Part shown: positions 1 through 8,812 of the stretch, in pieces | How positions within the stretch are numbered: position 1 is the stretch's first letter | Layout of the letters: every line of letters begins with the position of its first letter | DNA from: Bradyrhizobium sp. WD16 | GTDB lineage: Bacteria > Pseudomonadota > Alphaproteobacteria > Rhizobiales > Xanthobacteraceae | Length of the DNA: 64,000 nucleotides | Reading direction: 5' to 3' | Assembly: GCF_024181725.1 (NCBI RefSeq) | Contig: NZ_CP028908.1 | Coordinates: forward strand, 496,001-560,000 | Made by a program: the position numbers and the translations under genes | The notes under the pieces: generated by a model | What the model saw: only the letters and a program-made list of their open reading frames with translations | Database searches by the model: none | Told to the model about the DNA's origin: nothing

Positions 1-1907
1 TTCGACGTCCTTCGCCACGACGACGATCTCGGCGTAGGCCTCGTTCGGCAGCTGCGGATTGAGCCCGAGCCAGAACCGGGGCGGGCCCTGGCCGATATAG
101 GTCGTATAGGTCGCGATGTCGCCGTCGCCCTTGAGCAGCTGCTCGGCCTTCTCCGCGGTCTTCTCGGTGACGCCGAAGGCGGTGCCTTCCGGCATCCGCA
201 GCTGGAAGAACAATTCGGGCCGTTCCGACAGCGGGAAGAACTGCTGCTGGACGAGGCCGAAGGCCGCGATCGACAGCGCGAAGATTCCGACCGTGGCGAT
301 CACCACGGTGCCGCGCCAGCGCACGCACCATTCGACGACCCGCCGCAGCGCGCGGTAGATCCTCGTGTCGTAGATCGCCTGCGGATCGTTGCCGCCATGT
401 CCGTCGCCAGCGTGTTTGGCGAAGTCAGGCAGCAGCTTGACGCCGATATAGGGCGTGAACAGCACGGCGACGAACCAGGAGACGATCAGGGCGATGGCGA
501 CGATCCAGAAGATGCCGCCGGCATATTCGCCGGTCGAGGAGTTGGCGAAGCCGACGGGGAGAAAACCCGCCGCCGTCACCAGCGTGCCGGTGAGCATCGG
601 AAAGGCGGTGGATTCCCAGGCGAACGAGGCCGCGCGGATCCGGTCCCAGCCCTGCTCCATCTTCACCACCATCATCTCGACCGCGATGATGGCGTCGTCG
701 ACCAGGAGGCCGAGCGCGATGATCAGCGCGCCGAGCGTGATGCGGTGCAGATCGAGGCCCATGGCGTTCATGATGATGAAAACCACGGAGAGCACCAGCG
801 GCACACTCAGCGCGACGACGATGCCGGTGCGCCAGCCGAGCGCGACGAAGCTGACGAACAGCACGATCGCCAGCGCCTCGATGAAGGAGCGGACGAACTC
901 GCCGACCGCGTGATCGACCACCTGGGGCTGATCGGCGATCTGCTCGAGCTCGAAACCCTGCGGCACGCCTTTCATGAACTCGTCTTTGGCCTCGCCGACG
1001 TCCTTGCCGAGCTCGAGGATGTTGGCGCCCTTGGCCATGACGATGCCGATGCCGAGCGCCGGCTTGCCGCGCTGGCGGACCTTGTAGTCGGAAGGGTCCT
1101 CGTAGCCGCGGCTCACCGTGGCGATGTCGCCGAGCCGGAACACCCGGCCGCCGCTCGCGATCGGGGTTGCGGCCACCGCCTTGACGCCGTCGAGGGCGCC
1201 GGACACGCGCAGCGGCACCCGCTGCGACGAGGTCTCGACCACGCCGCCGGGGCTGACCGCGTTCTGCCGCGACAGCGAATCGAAGATCGCCTGGGCGGTG
1301 ATGCCGAGGGTGGCGAGCTTGGCGTGGGAGAATTCGACGAAGATCTTCTGGTCCTGCACGCCGTAGAGATTGACCTTGGTGACGTTCGGCACCTTGAGCA
1401 GGCGCTGGCGCAGGCCTTCGCCCACGGTCTTGAGCTGGGCGTAGCTCGCGCCGTCGGCAGTCAGCATGTAGAGGACGGAATCGACGTCGCCGTATTCGTC
1501 GTTGACGTTGGGCCCGATCAAGCCGTCCGGCAGCTCGCTGCGGATGTCGGTCAGCTTCTTGCGCAGCTGATAGAACAGCTGCGGCACTTCCTTGGGCGGG
1601 GTATTGTCCTTGAAGGTGACCTGCATCGCTGTGAAGGACGGCTTGGTATAGGTCGTCACCTTGTCGAAATAGGGCAGCTCCTGCAGCTTCTTCTCGATCG
1701 CATCGGCGACCTGCGACTGCATTTCGGTCGCGGTCGCCCCCGGCCAGATCGCGGTCACCACCGCGACCTTGATGGTGAAGGACGGATCCTCGGCGCGGCC
1801 GAGCCGCTCATAGGAGAAGAAGCCGGCCGCGCCCAGCATGATGACGAAGAACAGCATCAAGGCGGGGTGGGAAACCGCCCAGGCCGACAGATTGAAACGG
1901 CGCATGC
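1..1907 (-). CDS. RND efflux permease (HAE1/AcrB-like), 3' end outside the window
   Basis: Inner-membrane proton/drug antiporter subunit of a tripartite RND pump. Translation from the ATG at 1907 opens MRRFNLSAWAVSHPALMLFF, a basic start followed by TM1, and runs about 635 codons to the window edge, so only about the first 60 percent is seen. The TM4 motif GLLVDDAIIAVE, holding the two adjacent Asp residues of the proton relay, lies at about residue 400; two periplasmic porter subdomains precede it. The adaptor gene ends 12 nt upstream on the same strand, so the two form one operon. No long ATG ORF is reported on this strand because the gene leaves the window. Substrate cannot be told from sequence. 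Confidence 0.93.
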
Positions 1908-1919
1908 TCGCCCCCCCGC

Positions 1920-3014
1920 TCAGAACGCCAGCGATGCGACGACGCTAACCTTCTGCGCCGGGTCGAGCTTCTGGACGCCGAGCGCAACGACGCGCGCGCC
2001 CTCCTCGACGCCGCCGCCGATCACCGCGTCGTTGGTCTCGTAGGCCTTGACCGTGACCGGGCGCAGGCTGACCGCGCCGCTGGCATCGACCACATAGAGC
2101 GAGGGCTTGTCGCCCTGACTGAACAGCGCCGACAGCGGCACGCGCGCGACCTTTTCACCGCCTGTATCGGCGAGGATCAGCGTCGCCGTCATGCCGAGCT
2201 GCACGTCCTCGCCGACGTCGGGCAGCGTGAACTTGGCGAGATAGGTCCGGGTCGCGGCATCGGCCTGGGGCGCAAGTTCCCGCAGCTTCGCCGCATAGCG
2301 CCTGCCGGGCTCCGACCACAGCGTGACATGGGCCTCGCCGCTCCTCGCCCGCTGGACCAGGGTTTCGGGAATGGCGACCACCGCCTCCTTCTCGGCAATG
2401 CGGGCGATCCGGATCGCCGCCTGGCCGGACGCCACCACCTGCCCCGGCTCGACGAGGGTCGCGGTGACGACGCCGCGGGCGTCGGCGGCGAGCGTGGTGT
2501 AGGACAGCGAGTTCTTGGTCAGTTCGACCGCGCGCTCGGCGCGCGTCAGACGCGCCCGCGCCTCGTCGGCGGACGCCCGCGCCTGATCGACCTGGGCATC
2601 GGTGCTCCAGCCCCTTGCCTTGAGCTCCTTGGCGCGGGTCTCGGCGGCGACCGCCTGGGCGACGACGCCGGTGGCGGCGCGAAACTCGGCTTCGGACTGG
2701 TCGGCCTGGAGCTTGAGGTCGACTTCGTCGAGCACCGCCAGCGGCTGGCCGGGCTCGACCCGCTGGCCGACCTCGACGAGACGGCGGGCAACCTTGCCGG
2801 CGACCCGGAAGCCGAGATCGGATTCGACCCGGGGCCGGATGGTGCCGACGAAGCTGCGCTCGGGGACATCGGCTTCATAGTGCACGGTGGCAACCAGCAC
2901 CGGCCGGTCCTGGGCCTGCTCGGCCGGCTTGTCGTTGCAGCCGGCAAGCATCACAGCAAGCCCGGAGACGGACAGCAACACTTTGAATTTACGACGGAAA
3001 ATGCCGAGGCGCAT
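1920..3014 (-). CDS. RND efflux periplasmic adaptor (MFP) lipoprotein
   Basis: Periplasmic membrane-fusion subunit linking the RND permease to an outer-membrane channel. The 364-residue product has a signal peptide ending in the lipobox LAGC (Cys26), then the usual lipoyl/barrel-sandwich half motifs (RVAGKVARRLVEVGQRVEPG), an alpha hairpin (about residues 95-175), the second lipoyl half and a beta-barrel domain. I chose the ATG at 3014 rather than an in-frame GTG/ATG further up (3071) because only this start places the basic n-region directly before the hydrophobic core and lipobox. First gene of the operon; the permease follows after 12 nt. Confidence 0.92.
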   Translation of the reverse strand: MRLGIFRRKFKVLLSVSGLAVMLAGCNDKPAEQAQDRPVLVATVHYEADVPERSFVGTIRPRVESDLGFRVAGKVARRLVEVGQRVEPGQPLAVLDEVDLKLQADQSEAEFRAATGVVAQAVAAETRAKELKARGWSTDAQVDQARASADEARARLTRAERAVELTKNSLSYTTLAADARGVVTATLVEPGQVVASGQAAIRIARIAEKEAVVAIPETLVQRARSGEAHVTLWSEPGRRYAAKLRELAPQADAATRTYLAKFTLPDVGEDVQLGMTATLILADTGGEKVARVPLSALFSQGDKPSLYVVDASGAVSLRPVTVKAYETNDAVIGGGVEEGARVVALGVQKLDPAQKVSVVASLAF

Positions 3015-3042
3015 GGCAAGGCTCCCGAGAATTGACCGGGAT

Positions 3043-3071
3043 AAAGCTAACTGACTAGTGACGAATGTCAA
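3043..3071 (-). promoter_or_regulatory. Candidate promoter of the RND operon
   Basis: On the minus strand a perfect TTGACA (3066-3071) lies about 55 nt upstream of the adaptor start. A weak -10 candidate (TAGCTT or AGCTTT) follows at 16-17 nt. The same stretch is AT-richer than its surroundings and contains a TGAC...GTCA dyad (about 3052-3070) that a TetR/MarR-type repressor could bind. The dyad is inference only. Confidence 0.3.
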
Positions 3072-3199
3072 TAATCATCAGCGCTCAATCGTTAAGCGTC
3101 AGTAGCCGTTTTGGGGCAATTTCCTTCACGATGTGGGGAGGAGCCGGTTCGCCTCGCCCCGCTTGCGGTTCAAGCAGCGGGGCGGACAAGCCTGTGTCC

Positions 3200-3386
3200 C
3201 GTCATCCCGAGGCGCTCGCCAACGGGGCCGCGCGAGGCGCGGCTCGATGACAGGCTCCGCGAGCCTCGAAGGACGTCATCCTGAGGCGCTCGCGAAGCGA
3301 GCCTCGAAGGATGGACGGCCCACTTTTCGAGACATCGACCGTCGCCCTTCGAGGGCCGCGCTACGCGCAGCCACCTCAGGGTGACG
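3200..3386. repeat. Dispersed palindromic repeat, cgtcatcctgagg family (compound copy)
   Basis: Fills most of the 416-bp gap between the RND adaptor and the MFS gene. It begins with a gtcatcccgaggcgctcg unit, repeats gtcatcctgaggcgctcg at about 3276, and ends in the inverted cctcagggtgacg; internal gcctcgaaggatg and cccttcgagg arms complete a long imperfect hairpin. The same family recurs at 11394, 16309, 53728 and 54818. Nothing else is seen in 3015-3430 apart from the candidate promoter. Confidence 0.8.
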
Positions 3387-3430
3387 GTTCAAATTCATCT
3401 AACGGCTTGGAGAAGTGCCGGAAGCCCCCC

Positions 3431-4768
3431 TCACCGCGCCTTCTCACCGGCGGCGGAGAATTCGATCCGGGTGTCGTGGCGCAGCAGCACCACCAGGATG
3501 CCGGCGACCAGCGGCAAGATCGCGAGCACGAGCAGGCCGGTCTCGGTGCTGCCGGTGCTCTCCTTGACCCAGCCGATCAGGTAGGGGCCGCCGAAGCCGG
3601 CGAGATTGCCGATCGAGTTGATCAGCGCGATGGCGCCGGCCGCCGCCGTGCCGCTGAGGAACGCGGTCGGCAAGGTCCAGAACAACGCGAAGGTGCAGAA
3701 CACGCCGATCGCCGCCACCGTCAGCGCCACCATGGTGGCCGTCGGATTGCCGAGAGTGCTGGACGCGGCGAGCGCGATCGCGGTGAGGAACAGCGGCAGG
3801 GCGACATGCCAGACGCGCTCGCGGGTGCGGTCCGAATGCCGCCCCCACAGCACCATGGCGATCGAGCCGAACAGGTAGGGAATCGCGGTGACGAAGCCGG
3901 TCTCGACGTTCGACAGGCCGAACGCCTTGACGATCTGGGGCAGCCAGAACTGCATGCCGTAGAGCGCGCCGACGAAGCCGAAATAGACCAGCGACAGCAC
4001 CAGCACCTTCGGCGACGACATCGCCTGGCCGAGCGACATCGGATGCGCCGCCGCGCGGGCCGCCTCCTCGCGGGCGAGACGGCCGGCAAGCCACGCCTTC
4101 TGCGGCGCGCTGAGCCAGGTCGCCGCGGCGGGACGGTCGGTGAGGAAGAACCAGGTGACGATGCCGAGCACGATCGAGGGCACGCCTTCGAGGATGAACA
4201 GCCACTGCCAGCCGCGCAGCCCGGCGACGCCGTCGAGGCCGAGCATATAGCCCGAGATCGGCGCGCCGATGACGGTGGAGACCGGTACCGCGATGGCGAA
4301 GGCGGCGAGGATGCGGGCGCGATATTCGGCCGGATACCAGTAGGTCAGGTAGAGAATGATGCCGGGAAAGAAGCCGGCTTCGGCGACGCCGAGCAGGAAG
4401 CGCAGGACGTAGAAGCTGCTGGTGCCGCCGACCGTGGCCATCAGCGCCGAGATCACGCCCCAGGTCACCATGATGCGGGCGATCCAGCGGCTGGCGCCGA
4501 CCTTGTGCAGGATGATGTTGCTCGGCACTTCGAAGATGAAGTAGCCGATGAAGAAGATGCCGGCCCCCCAGCTGAAGACGATCGGGGAGAATTTCAGTTC
4601 GGCATTCATGGTCAGCGCCGCGAAGCCGAGATTGACGCGGTCGAGATAGGCCAGGAAATAGGCCAGCACCAGAAACGGAATGATCCGCCGCGAGATCGCA
4701 CTGATGGTGGCGCGTTCGACCTCGGTGCCGTCGCCCGTCGCCTGCACGGTTGCTGCTGCCACGCTCAT
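3431..4768 (-). CDS. MFS transporter, ACS (anion:cation symporter) family
   Basis: Twelve-TM major facilitator, 445 residues. The TM1 sequence YFLAYLDRVNLGFAALTM and the TM4 region LGVAEAGFFPGIILYLTYWY are hallmarks of the ACS family (tartrate, phthalate and 4-hydroxyphenylacetate permeases). Placed beside an HpaR-like repressor and the hpaHFE genes, it is probably the uptake system for 4-hydroxyphenylacetate or homoprotocatechuate, as HpaX is in enterobacteria; the substrate is inference. The next gene upstream on this strand is the MarR gene, 191 nt away; that gap holds a 27-bp tandem repeat of a perfect palindrome. An alternative is a general aromatic or sugar-acid carrier. Confidence 0.88.
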   Translation of the reverse strand: MSVAAATVQATGDGTEVERATISAISRRIIPFLVLAYFLAYLDRVNLGFAALTMNAELKFSPIVFSWGAGIFFIGYFIFEVPSNIILHKVGASRWIARIMVTWGVISALMATVGGTSSFYVLRFLLGVAEAGFFPGIILYLTYWYPAEYRARILAAFAIAVPVSTVIGAPISGYMLGLDGVAGLRGWQWLFILEGVPSIVLGIVTWFFLTDRPAAATWLSAPQKAWLAGRLAREEAARAAAHPMSLGQAMSSPKVLVLSLVYFGFVGALYGMQFWLPQIVKAFGLSNVETGFVTAIPYLFGSIAMVLWGRHSDRTRERVWHVALPLFLTAIALAASSTLGNPTATMVALTVAAIGVFCTFALFWTLPTAFLSGTAAAGAIALINSIGNLAGFGGPYLIGWVKESTGSTETGLLVLAILPLVAGILVVLLRHDTRIEFSAAGEKAR

Positions 4769-4783
4769 CTATGCTCCCCTTCG

Positions 4784-4859
4784 GATTTCCCCCGGGCCCG
4801 ATCGGGCCTGGATTTCTCCCGGGCCCGATCGGGCCCTTGGACGCGGCCCGTTCGGGTCC
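4784..4859. repeat. 27-bp tandem repeat carrying GGGCCCGATCGGGCCC palindromes in the MFS leader
   Basis: Two 27-bp units (4784-4810 and 4811-4837) each contain the 16-bp palindrome; it is perfect in unit 2 (4821-4836) and has one end mismatch in unit 1 (4794-4809). A third degenerate copy (ggcccgttcgggtcc) is at about 4845-4859. The array begins 16 bp upstream of the MFS start codon, so it should lie in the 5' leader or operator of that gene. Confidence 0.75.
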
Positions 4860-4959
4860 TGCGCCGATGATTGATGCTGAAGTCCCGACGCGAGCGTCAG
4901 GTCGTTGCGGTGGCGGGACAGTGGCCAAACACCGCCGCCATTTCAATGCCTGATTCCAC

Positions 4960-5538
4960 TTAATCCCTGCCTGGATTTCGGCTTGCGGCCTGCCTGGCCT
5001 TGCCCGAACCGGCCTTCGGCCGGGCGGGCGGCCGCTTCGGGGGCGAGGCGAGCAGCACCGCTTCGAGCTCGCCGAGCAGGCCTTGCAGCGTCTCGAGCTT
5101 GCCGGGGCCGTAACGATCCGTGATCTCGGCGTAGATCGCCTCGGAGCGCGGCGCCACCGCTGCGATCACCGCGAGCCCCGCCGGGGCGATCGACACCAGC
5201 GCGCGGCGCAGGTCGCTTTCCGGCGAGCGGCGGCGGATCAGATCGCGCGCTTCGAGATCGCGCAGGATGCGCGACAGGCTGGGGCCCAGGAGATAAGTGG
5301 CGCGGGCGAGTTCGCTCGCCTCGATCTGCTCGACCGCCGACAGGGCGCGCAGGATCCGCCATTGCTGCTCGGTGAGGTCATGGGCGCGCAGGATCGGCCG
5401 GAACTGGCGCATCACCGCCTCGCGGGCGCGCAGCAGCGCCATCGGCAACGACCGCGAGAAGTCGCGCATCGGCACCGCATGCGCGCTCACGGCTTCCACC
5501 TCCGCCGCCGCGCGTCGCCGCGTCCTCGTTTCGCTCAC
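4960..5538 (-). CDS. hpaR: MarR-family regulator, HpaR-like (homoprotocatechuate operon repressor)
   Basis: 192 residues from a GTG at 5538, chosen because AGGAG sits 7 nt before it; the ATG at 5469 is an alternative. The core MALLRAREAVMRQFRPILRA followed by HDLTEQQWRILRAL is very close to what I know of enterobacterial HpaR, and the winged helix continues with SRILRDLEARDLIRRRSPES. The Lys/Pro/Ala-rich tail (PPKRPPARPKAGSGKAR) is longer than in E. coli HpaR. HpaR represses the hpa meta-cleavage operon and is relieved by 4-hydroxyphenylacetate or its 3-hydroxy product. Here it sits between the MFS gene and the divergent hpaH operon, upstream of which a perfect 16-bp palindrome is found. Confidence 0.88.
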   Translation of the reverse strand: MSETRTRRRAAAEVEAVSAHAVPMRDFSRSLPMALLRAREAVMRQFRPILRAHDLTEQQWRILRALSAVEQIEASELARATYLLGPSLSRILRDLEARDLIRRRSPESDLRRALVSIAPAGLAVIAAVAPRSEAIYAEITDRYGPGKLETLQGLLGELEAVLLASPPKRPPARPKAGSGKARQAASRNPGRD

Positions 5539-5727
5539 CGGTCCGCTCCTGCTCGCTTCACCACGCGTCCTGCATCGCGCTGCGCTCGACTCGTATTCTG
5601 TGCGGCGCCGCCGCTTCAAGCGCTAACTGATTCGCATTCTGCGTCGCCCCCCCCGCTTCAAGCCTACGAGATTCACGCATCCGGGTGGCGACAACGGAGT
5701 GAAAAGATGCGCCCTGACCTTCATTCT

Positions 5728-5817
5728 CGTCATGGCCGGGCTTGTCCCGGCCATCCACGACTTGCTTGCTGCAGCGTCGTGAAGACGTGGATGCCCGCGA
5801 CAAGCGCGGGCATGACG
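5728..5817. repeat. Dispersed palindromic repeat, cgtcatggccgggc family, copy 1
   Basis: Left arm cgtcatggccgggcttgtcc plus cggccatccacg; right arm acgtggatgcccgcgac then gcgcgggcatgacg. The two arms pair to give a long imperfect hairpin. This class of repeat is abundant in Bradyrhizobium and Rhodopseudomonas intergenic regions (known from those genomes). It lies in the 493-bp gap between hpaR and hpaH. Confidence 0.8.
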
Positions 5818-5866
5818 ACGGAATGTTGAGCAGCGCCACCGGTAGACGAAGCCCAACCGCATTCCC

Positions 5867-5946
5867 CGTCATGGCCGGGCTCCGTCCCGGCCATCCACGC
5901 CTTTCCTGCCGAGCCGCTTCAAGGTCGTAGATGCCCGCGACGAAGG
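5867..5946. repeat. Dispersed palindromic repeat, cgtcatggccgggc family, copy 2
   Basis: Second copy 50 bp after the first: cgtcatggccgggctccgtc, the inverted gtagatgcccgcgacg, then a truncated right end. It lies immediately upstream of the hpaH promoter region and may have arisen by tandem insertion. Confidence 0.72.
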
Positions 5947-5986
5947 TGGAGCAGCGCCACAGACTCGGCCCGGCTTGCCGCCATCA

Positions 5987-6002
5987 ATTTAACATGTTAA
6001 AT
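5987..6002. promoter_or_regulatory. Perfect 16-bp palindrome, probable HpaR operator
   Basis: ATTTAACATGTTAAAT is an exact inverted repeat in an AT-rich island, 29 bp before the hpaH start codon. Size, position and symmetry fit a MarR-dimer operator controlling hpaHFE. That HpaR is the ligand is inferred from its location; hpaR's own start is 448 bp away, so it may not autoregulate through this site. Confidence 0.65.
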
Positions 6003-6031
6003 AGTTTGCAGCAACGCTCGGGGATGTCACG

Positions 6032-6838
6032 ATGAGCCTGTCTCCCGACGCCGTCCGCATGGCGGCCGCGCGGCTGTTCGATGCCGAGAAGAACCGCAGC
6101 CAGATCCGCCAGCTGTCGATCGAATATCCGCAGATGACGGTCGCGGACGCCTACGCGGTGCAGACCGCGCTGGTCGGACTCAAGGTCGCCGCCGGCGGCG
6201 TGGTGCGCGGCCACAAGATCGGCCTGACTTCCAAGGCGATGCAGAGCGCGCTCGACATCGACGAGCCGGATTCCGGCGTGCTGTTCGACGACATGTTCTT
6301 CGCCGACGGCGGCATCGTCCCGACCGACCGCTTCATCGCCACCCGGATCGAGGCGGAACTCGCCTTCGTCATGCGCGATCGCCTGCAGGGTCCGGACTGC
6401 ACCATCTTCGACGTGCTCAATGCCACCGACTTCGTGGTGCCGGCGCTGGAAATCCTCGACACCCGGATCGAGCGCGTCGATCGCGAGACGCAGGCGACGC
6501 GCAAGATCGTCGACACCATCGCCGACAACGCCGCCAATGCCGGCATCGTGCTCGGCGGCCGGCCGCTGCGGCCGCTCGAAGCAGACCTGCGCTGGATCGG
6601 CGCGCTCTGCTACAAGAACGGCCAGTTGGAGGAGACCGGGCTCGCCGCCGGCGTGCTCAACCATCCCGCCAACGGCATCGTCTGGCTGGTGAAGAAACTG
6701 GCGCCGCTCGGGCTCGCGCTCGAACCCGGCCAGGTGGTGCTGGCCGGCTCCTTCATCCGGCCGATCGAAACCCGCAAGGGCGACACCATCCAGGCCGATT
6801 TCGGCGCTTATGGTTCGGTCAATTGCTATTTCGGCTGA
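6032..6838 (+). CDS. hpaH: 2-oxo-hept-3-ene-1,7-dioate hydratase
   Basis: Hydrates 2-oxo-hept-3-ene-1,7-dioate to 4-hydroxy-2-oxo-heptane-1,7-dioate in the homoprotocatechuate meta pathway, in the cytosol with a divalent metal. 268 residues, normal for the family. The hydratase/FAH-like fold is recognisable in GHKIGLTSKAMQSALDIDEP (about residues 65-85) and the metal-site segment IEAELAFVM (about 108-116, Glu side chains), with VLAGSFIRPIE near the C-terminus. First gene of the hpaHFE operon, preceded by the 16-bp palindrome; hpaF follows after 20 nt. Confidence 0.95.
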   Translation: MSLSPDAVRMAAARLFDAEKNRSQIRQLSIEYPQMTVADAYAVQTALVGLKVAAGGVVRGHKIGLTSKAMQSALDIDEPDSGVLFDDMFFADGGIVPTDRFIATRIEAELAFVMRDRLQGPDCTIFDVLNATDFVVPALEILDTRIERVDRETQATRKIVDTIADNAANAGIVLGGRPLRPLEADLRWIGALCYKNGQLEETGLAAGVLNHPANGIVWLVKKLAPLGLALEPGQVVLAGSFIRPIETRKGDTIQADFGAYGSVNCYFG

Positions 6839-6858
6839 CGTCGATCCGGAGCGAGACC

Positions 6859-7254
6859 ATGCCGCATTTCACCATCGAATACTCGGCGAACCTCGGCCAG
6901 CGCACCGACATCGGTGCGGTGGTCGAGCTGGTCCGGCGCAGCGCGCTCGACACCGGGGTGTTTCCGATCGGCGGCATCCGCGTGCGCGCCATCCGTTGCG
7001 ACGATTATGCCATCGGCGACGGCAACCCGGACCTCGCCTTCCTCGCCATGGTGCTGCGCATGGGCCAGGGCCGCGACTTCGACACCCGCAAGGCCGCGGG
7101 CGAAGCCATCTTCGAGGCGCTCGCCGCCCATCTCGAACCGGTCTTTGCCGCGAGCCTGCTGTCGCTGTCCTTCGAGATCGTCGAAGTCGCCGAGCTGAAC
7201 TGGAAGAAGAACAACATCCACGCCTTCCTGAAGGGACAAGCCGGCCATGACTAA
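6859..7254 (+). CDS. hpaF: 5-carboxymethyl-2-hydroxymuconate delta-isomerase
   Basis: Isomerises 5-carboxymethyl-2-hydroxymuconate to its keto form. 131 residues beginning MPHFTIEYSANL: after Met removal Pro1 is the catalytic base, as in the 4-oxalocrotonate tautomerase/CHMI superfamily. The end LNWKKNNIHAFLK also fits CHMI. The ATG at 6859 is chosen over an in-frame start at 6823 because it exposes this Pro and has GGAG about 8 nt upstream. Its last 8 nt overlap the start of hpaE, indicating translational coupling. Confidence 0.95.
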   Translation: MPHFTIEYSANLGQRTDIGAVVELVRRSALDTGVFPIGGIRVRAIRCDDYAIGDGNPDLAFLAMVLRMGQGRDFDTRKAAGEAIFEALAAHLEPVFAASLLSLSFEIVEVAELNWKKNNIHAFLKGQAGHD

Positions 7255-8785
7255 GGCAAGCAGCGCCGCCGACCTCTATGCCGCCAACCTGGAACGGGCG
7301 AAGCCGCTTCTCGCCAGGCTGCGCGCCGACGGCATCGGTCATTTCATCGGCGGCAGGACGGTTGCCTCGAGCTCGGGCGCGACCTTCGAGACGATCTCGC
7401 CGGTGGACCGGGCGGTGCTGGCGCAGGTGGCGCGCGGCGGCGCCGCCGAGATCGATGCGGCGGCGCGATCCGCCGAGCAGGCATTCCGCGCCTGGCGCGA
7501 CATTTCCCCGGCCAGCCGCAAGAAGCTCCTGCACAAGGTGGCCGACGCCATCGAGGCGCGCGCCGCCGACATTGCCGTGCTCGAATGTCTCGACACCGGC
7601 CAGCCCTACCGCTTCATGGCCAAGGCGGCGATCCGCGCCGCCGAGAATTTCCGTTTCTTCGCCGACCGCTGCGAAAGCGCTCGCGACGGCCTCAACCTGC
7701 CGAGCGGCGAGCACTGGAACGTGTCGACCCGGGTGCCGATCGGACCGGTCGGCGTCATCACGCCGTGGAACACGCCGTTCATGCTCTCCACCTGGAAGAT
7801 CGCGCCGGCGCTGGCGGCGGGCTGCACCGTCGTGCACAAGCCGGCGGAATGGTCGCCGGTCACCGCCGATCTCCTGGTGCGGCTGGCGCATGACGCCGGC
7901 ATCCCGCCGGGCGTGTTCAACACCGTCCACGGCTATGGCGAGGACGCCGGCCGGGCGCTGACCGAACACCCCGCCATCAAGGCGATCGGCTTCGTCGGCG
8001 AGAGCTCGACCGGCTCGGCGATCATGGCTCAGGGCGCCGCCACCTTGAAGCGGGTCCATTTCGAGCTCGGCGGCAAGAACCCGGTGATCGTGTTCGACGA
8101 TGCCGACCTCGAGCGCGCGCTCGATGCCGTGGTCTTCATGATCTATTCGCTCAACGGCGAACGCTGCACCTCGTCGAGCCGTCTCCTGATCCAGGACACC
8201 ATCGCCGAGCGTTTCATCGACAAGCTCGCGGCCCGGGTGCGCGCGCTCGAGGTTGGCCATCCGCTCGATCCTGCGACCGAGATCGGACCCTTGATCCACC
8301 AGCGCCACCTCGCCAAGGTCTGTTCCTATTTCGACGTCGCGCGGCAGGACGGCGCGAGCATCGCCGTCGGCGGGACAACGCATGACGGCCCCGGCGGCGG
8401 GTTCTATGTGGCGCCGACCCTCGTCACGGGAGCCGGCGCGGCGATGCGCGTCGCCCAGGAAGAAGTGTTCGGCCCCTTCCTCACCGTGATCCCGTTCAAG
8501 GACGAGAGCACGGCGGTCGAAATCGCCAACGGCGTGCGCTACGGCCTCGCCGGCTATGTCTGGACCGGCGACATGGGCCGCGCGCTGCGCGTTGCCGATG
8601 CGCTGGAGGCCGGCATGATCTGGCTCAATTCGGAGAATGTCCGGCACCTGCCGACGCCGTTCGGCGGCATGAAGGCCTCCGGCATCGGCCGCGACGGCGG
8701 CGATTTTTCGTTCGACTTCTACATGGAGACCAAGCACATCAGCCTGGCGCGCGGGACCCACAACATCCAGCGCCTCGGCGTCTGA
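7247..8785 (+). CDS. hpaE: 5-carboxymethyl-2-hydroxymuconate-semialdehyde dehydrogenase
   Basis: NAD-dependent aldehyde dehydrogenase that oxidises the ring-cleavage product of homoprotocatechuate. 512 residues. Catalytic Cys307 lies in GERCTSSSR and general-base Glu273 in FELGGKNP, 34 residues apart as usual; the cofactor segment VGVITPWNTPFMLSTWK is also present. Overlaps hpaF by 8 nt; the FAH-family gene starts 27 nt after the stop. Assignment to HpaE rather than another semialdehyde dehydrogenase rests on high similarity to family motifs plus the flanking hpaH and hpaF. Confidence 0.93.
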   Translation: MTKASSAADLYAANLERAKPLLARLRADGIGHFIGGRTVASSSGATFETISPVDRAVLAQVARGGAAEIDAAARSAEQAFRAWRDISPASRKKLLHKVADAIEARAADIAVLECLDTGQPYRFMAKAAIRAAENFRFFADRCESARDGLNLPSGEHWNVSTRVPIGPVGVITPWNTPFMLSTWKIAPALAAGCTVVHKPAEWSPVTADLLVRLAHDAGIPPGVFNTVHGYGEDAGRALTEHPAIKAIGFVGESSTGSAIMAQGAATLKRVHFELGGKNPVIVFDDADLERALDAVVFMIYSLNGERCTSSSRLLIQDTIAERFIDKLAARVRALEVGHPLDPATEIGPLIHQRHLAKVCSYFDVARQDGASIAVGGTTHDGPGGGFYVAPTLVTGAGAAMRVAQEEVFGPFLTVIPFKDESTAVEIANGVRYGLAGYVWTGDMGRALRVADALEAGMIWLNSENVRHLPTPFGGMKASGIGRDGGDFSFDFYMETKHISLARGTHNIQRLGV

Positions 8786-8812
8786 TCGGATCGTTCGCAA
8801 AGGAGCGCCGCC

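Noticed and set aside
397-2043. Plus-strand open frame opposite the first RND permease
   Set aside because: The minus strand encodes a canonical RND protein with the DD proton-relay motif; the plus frame is a shadow.
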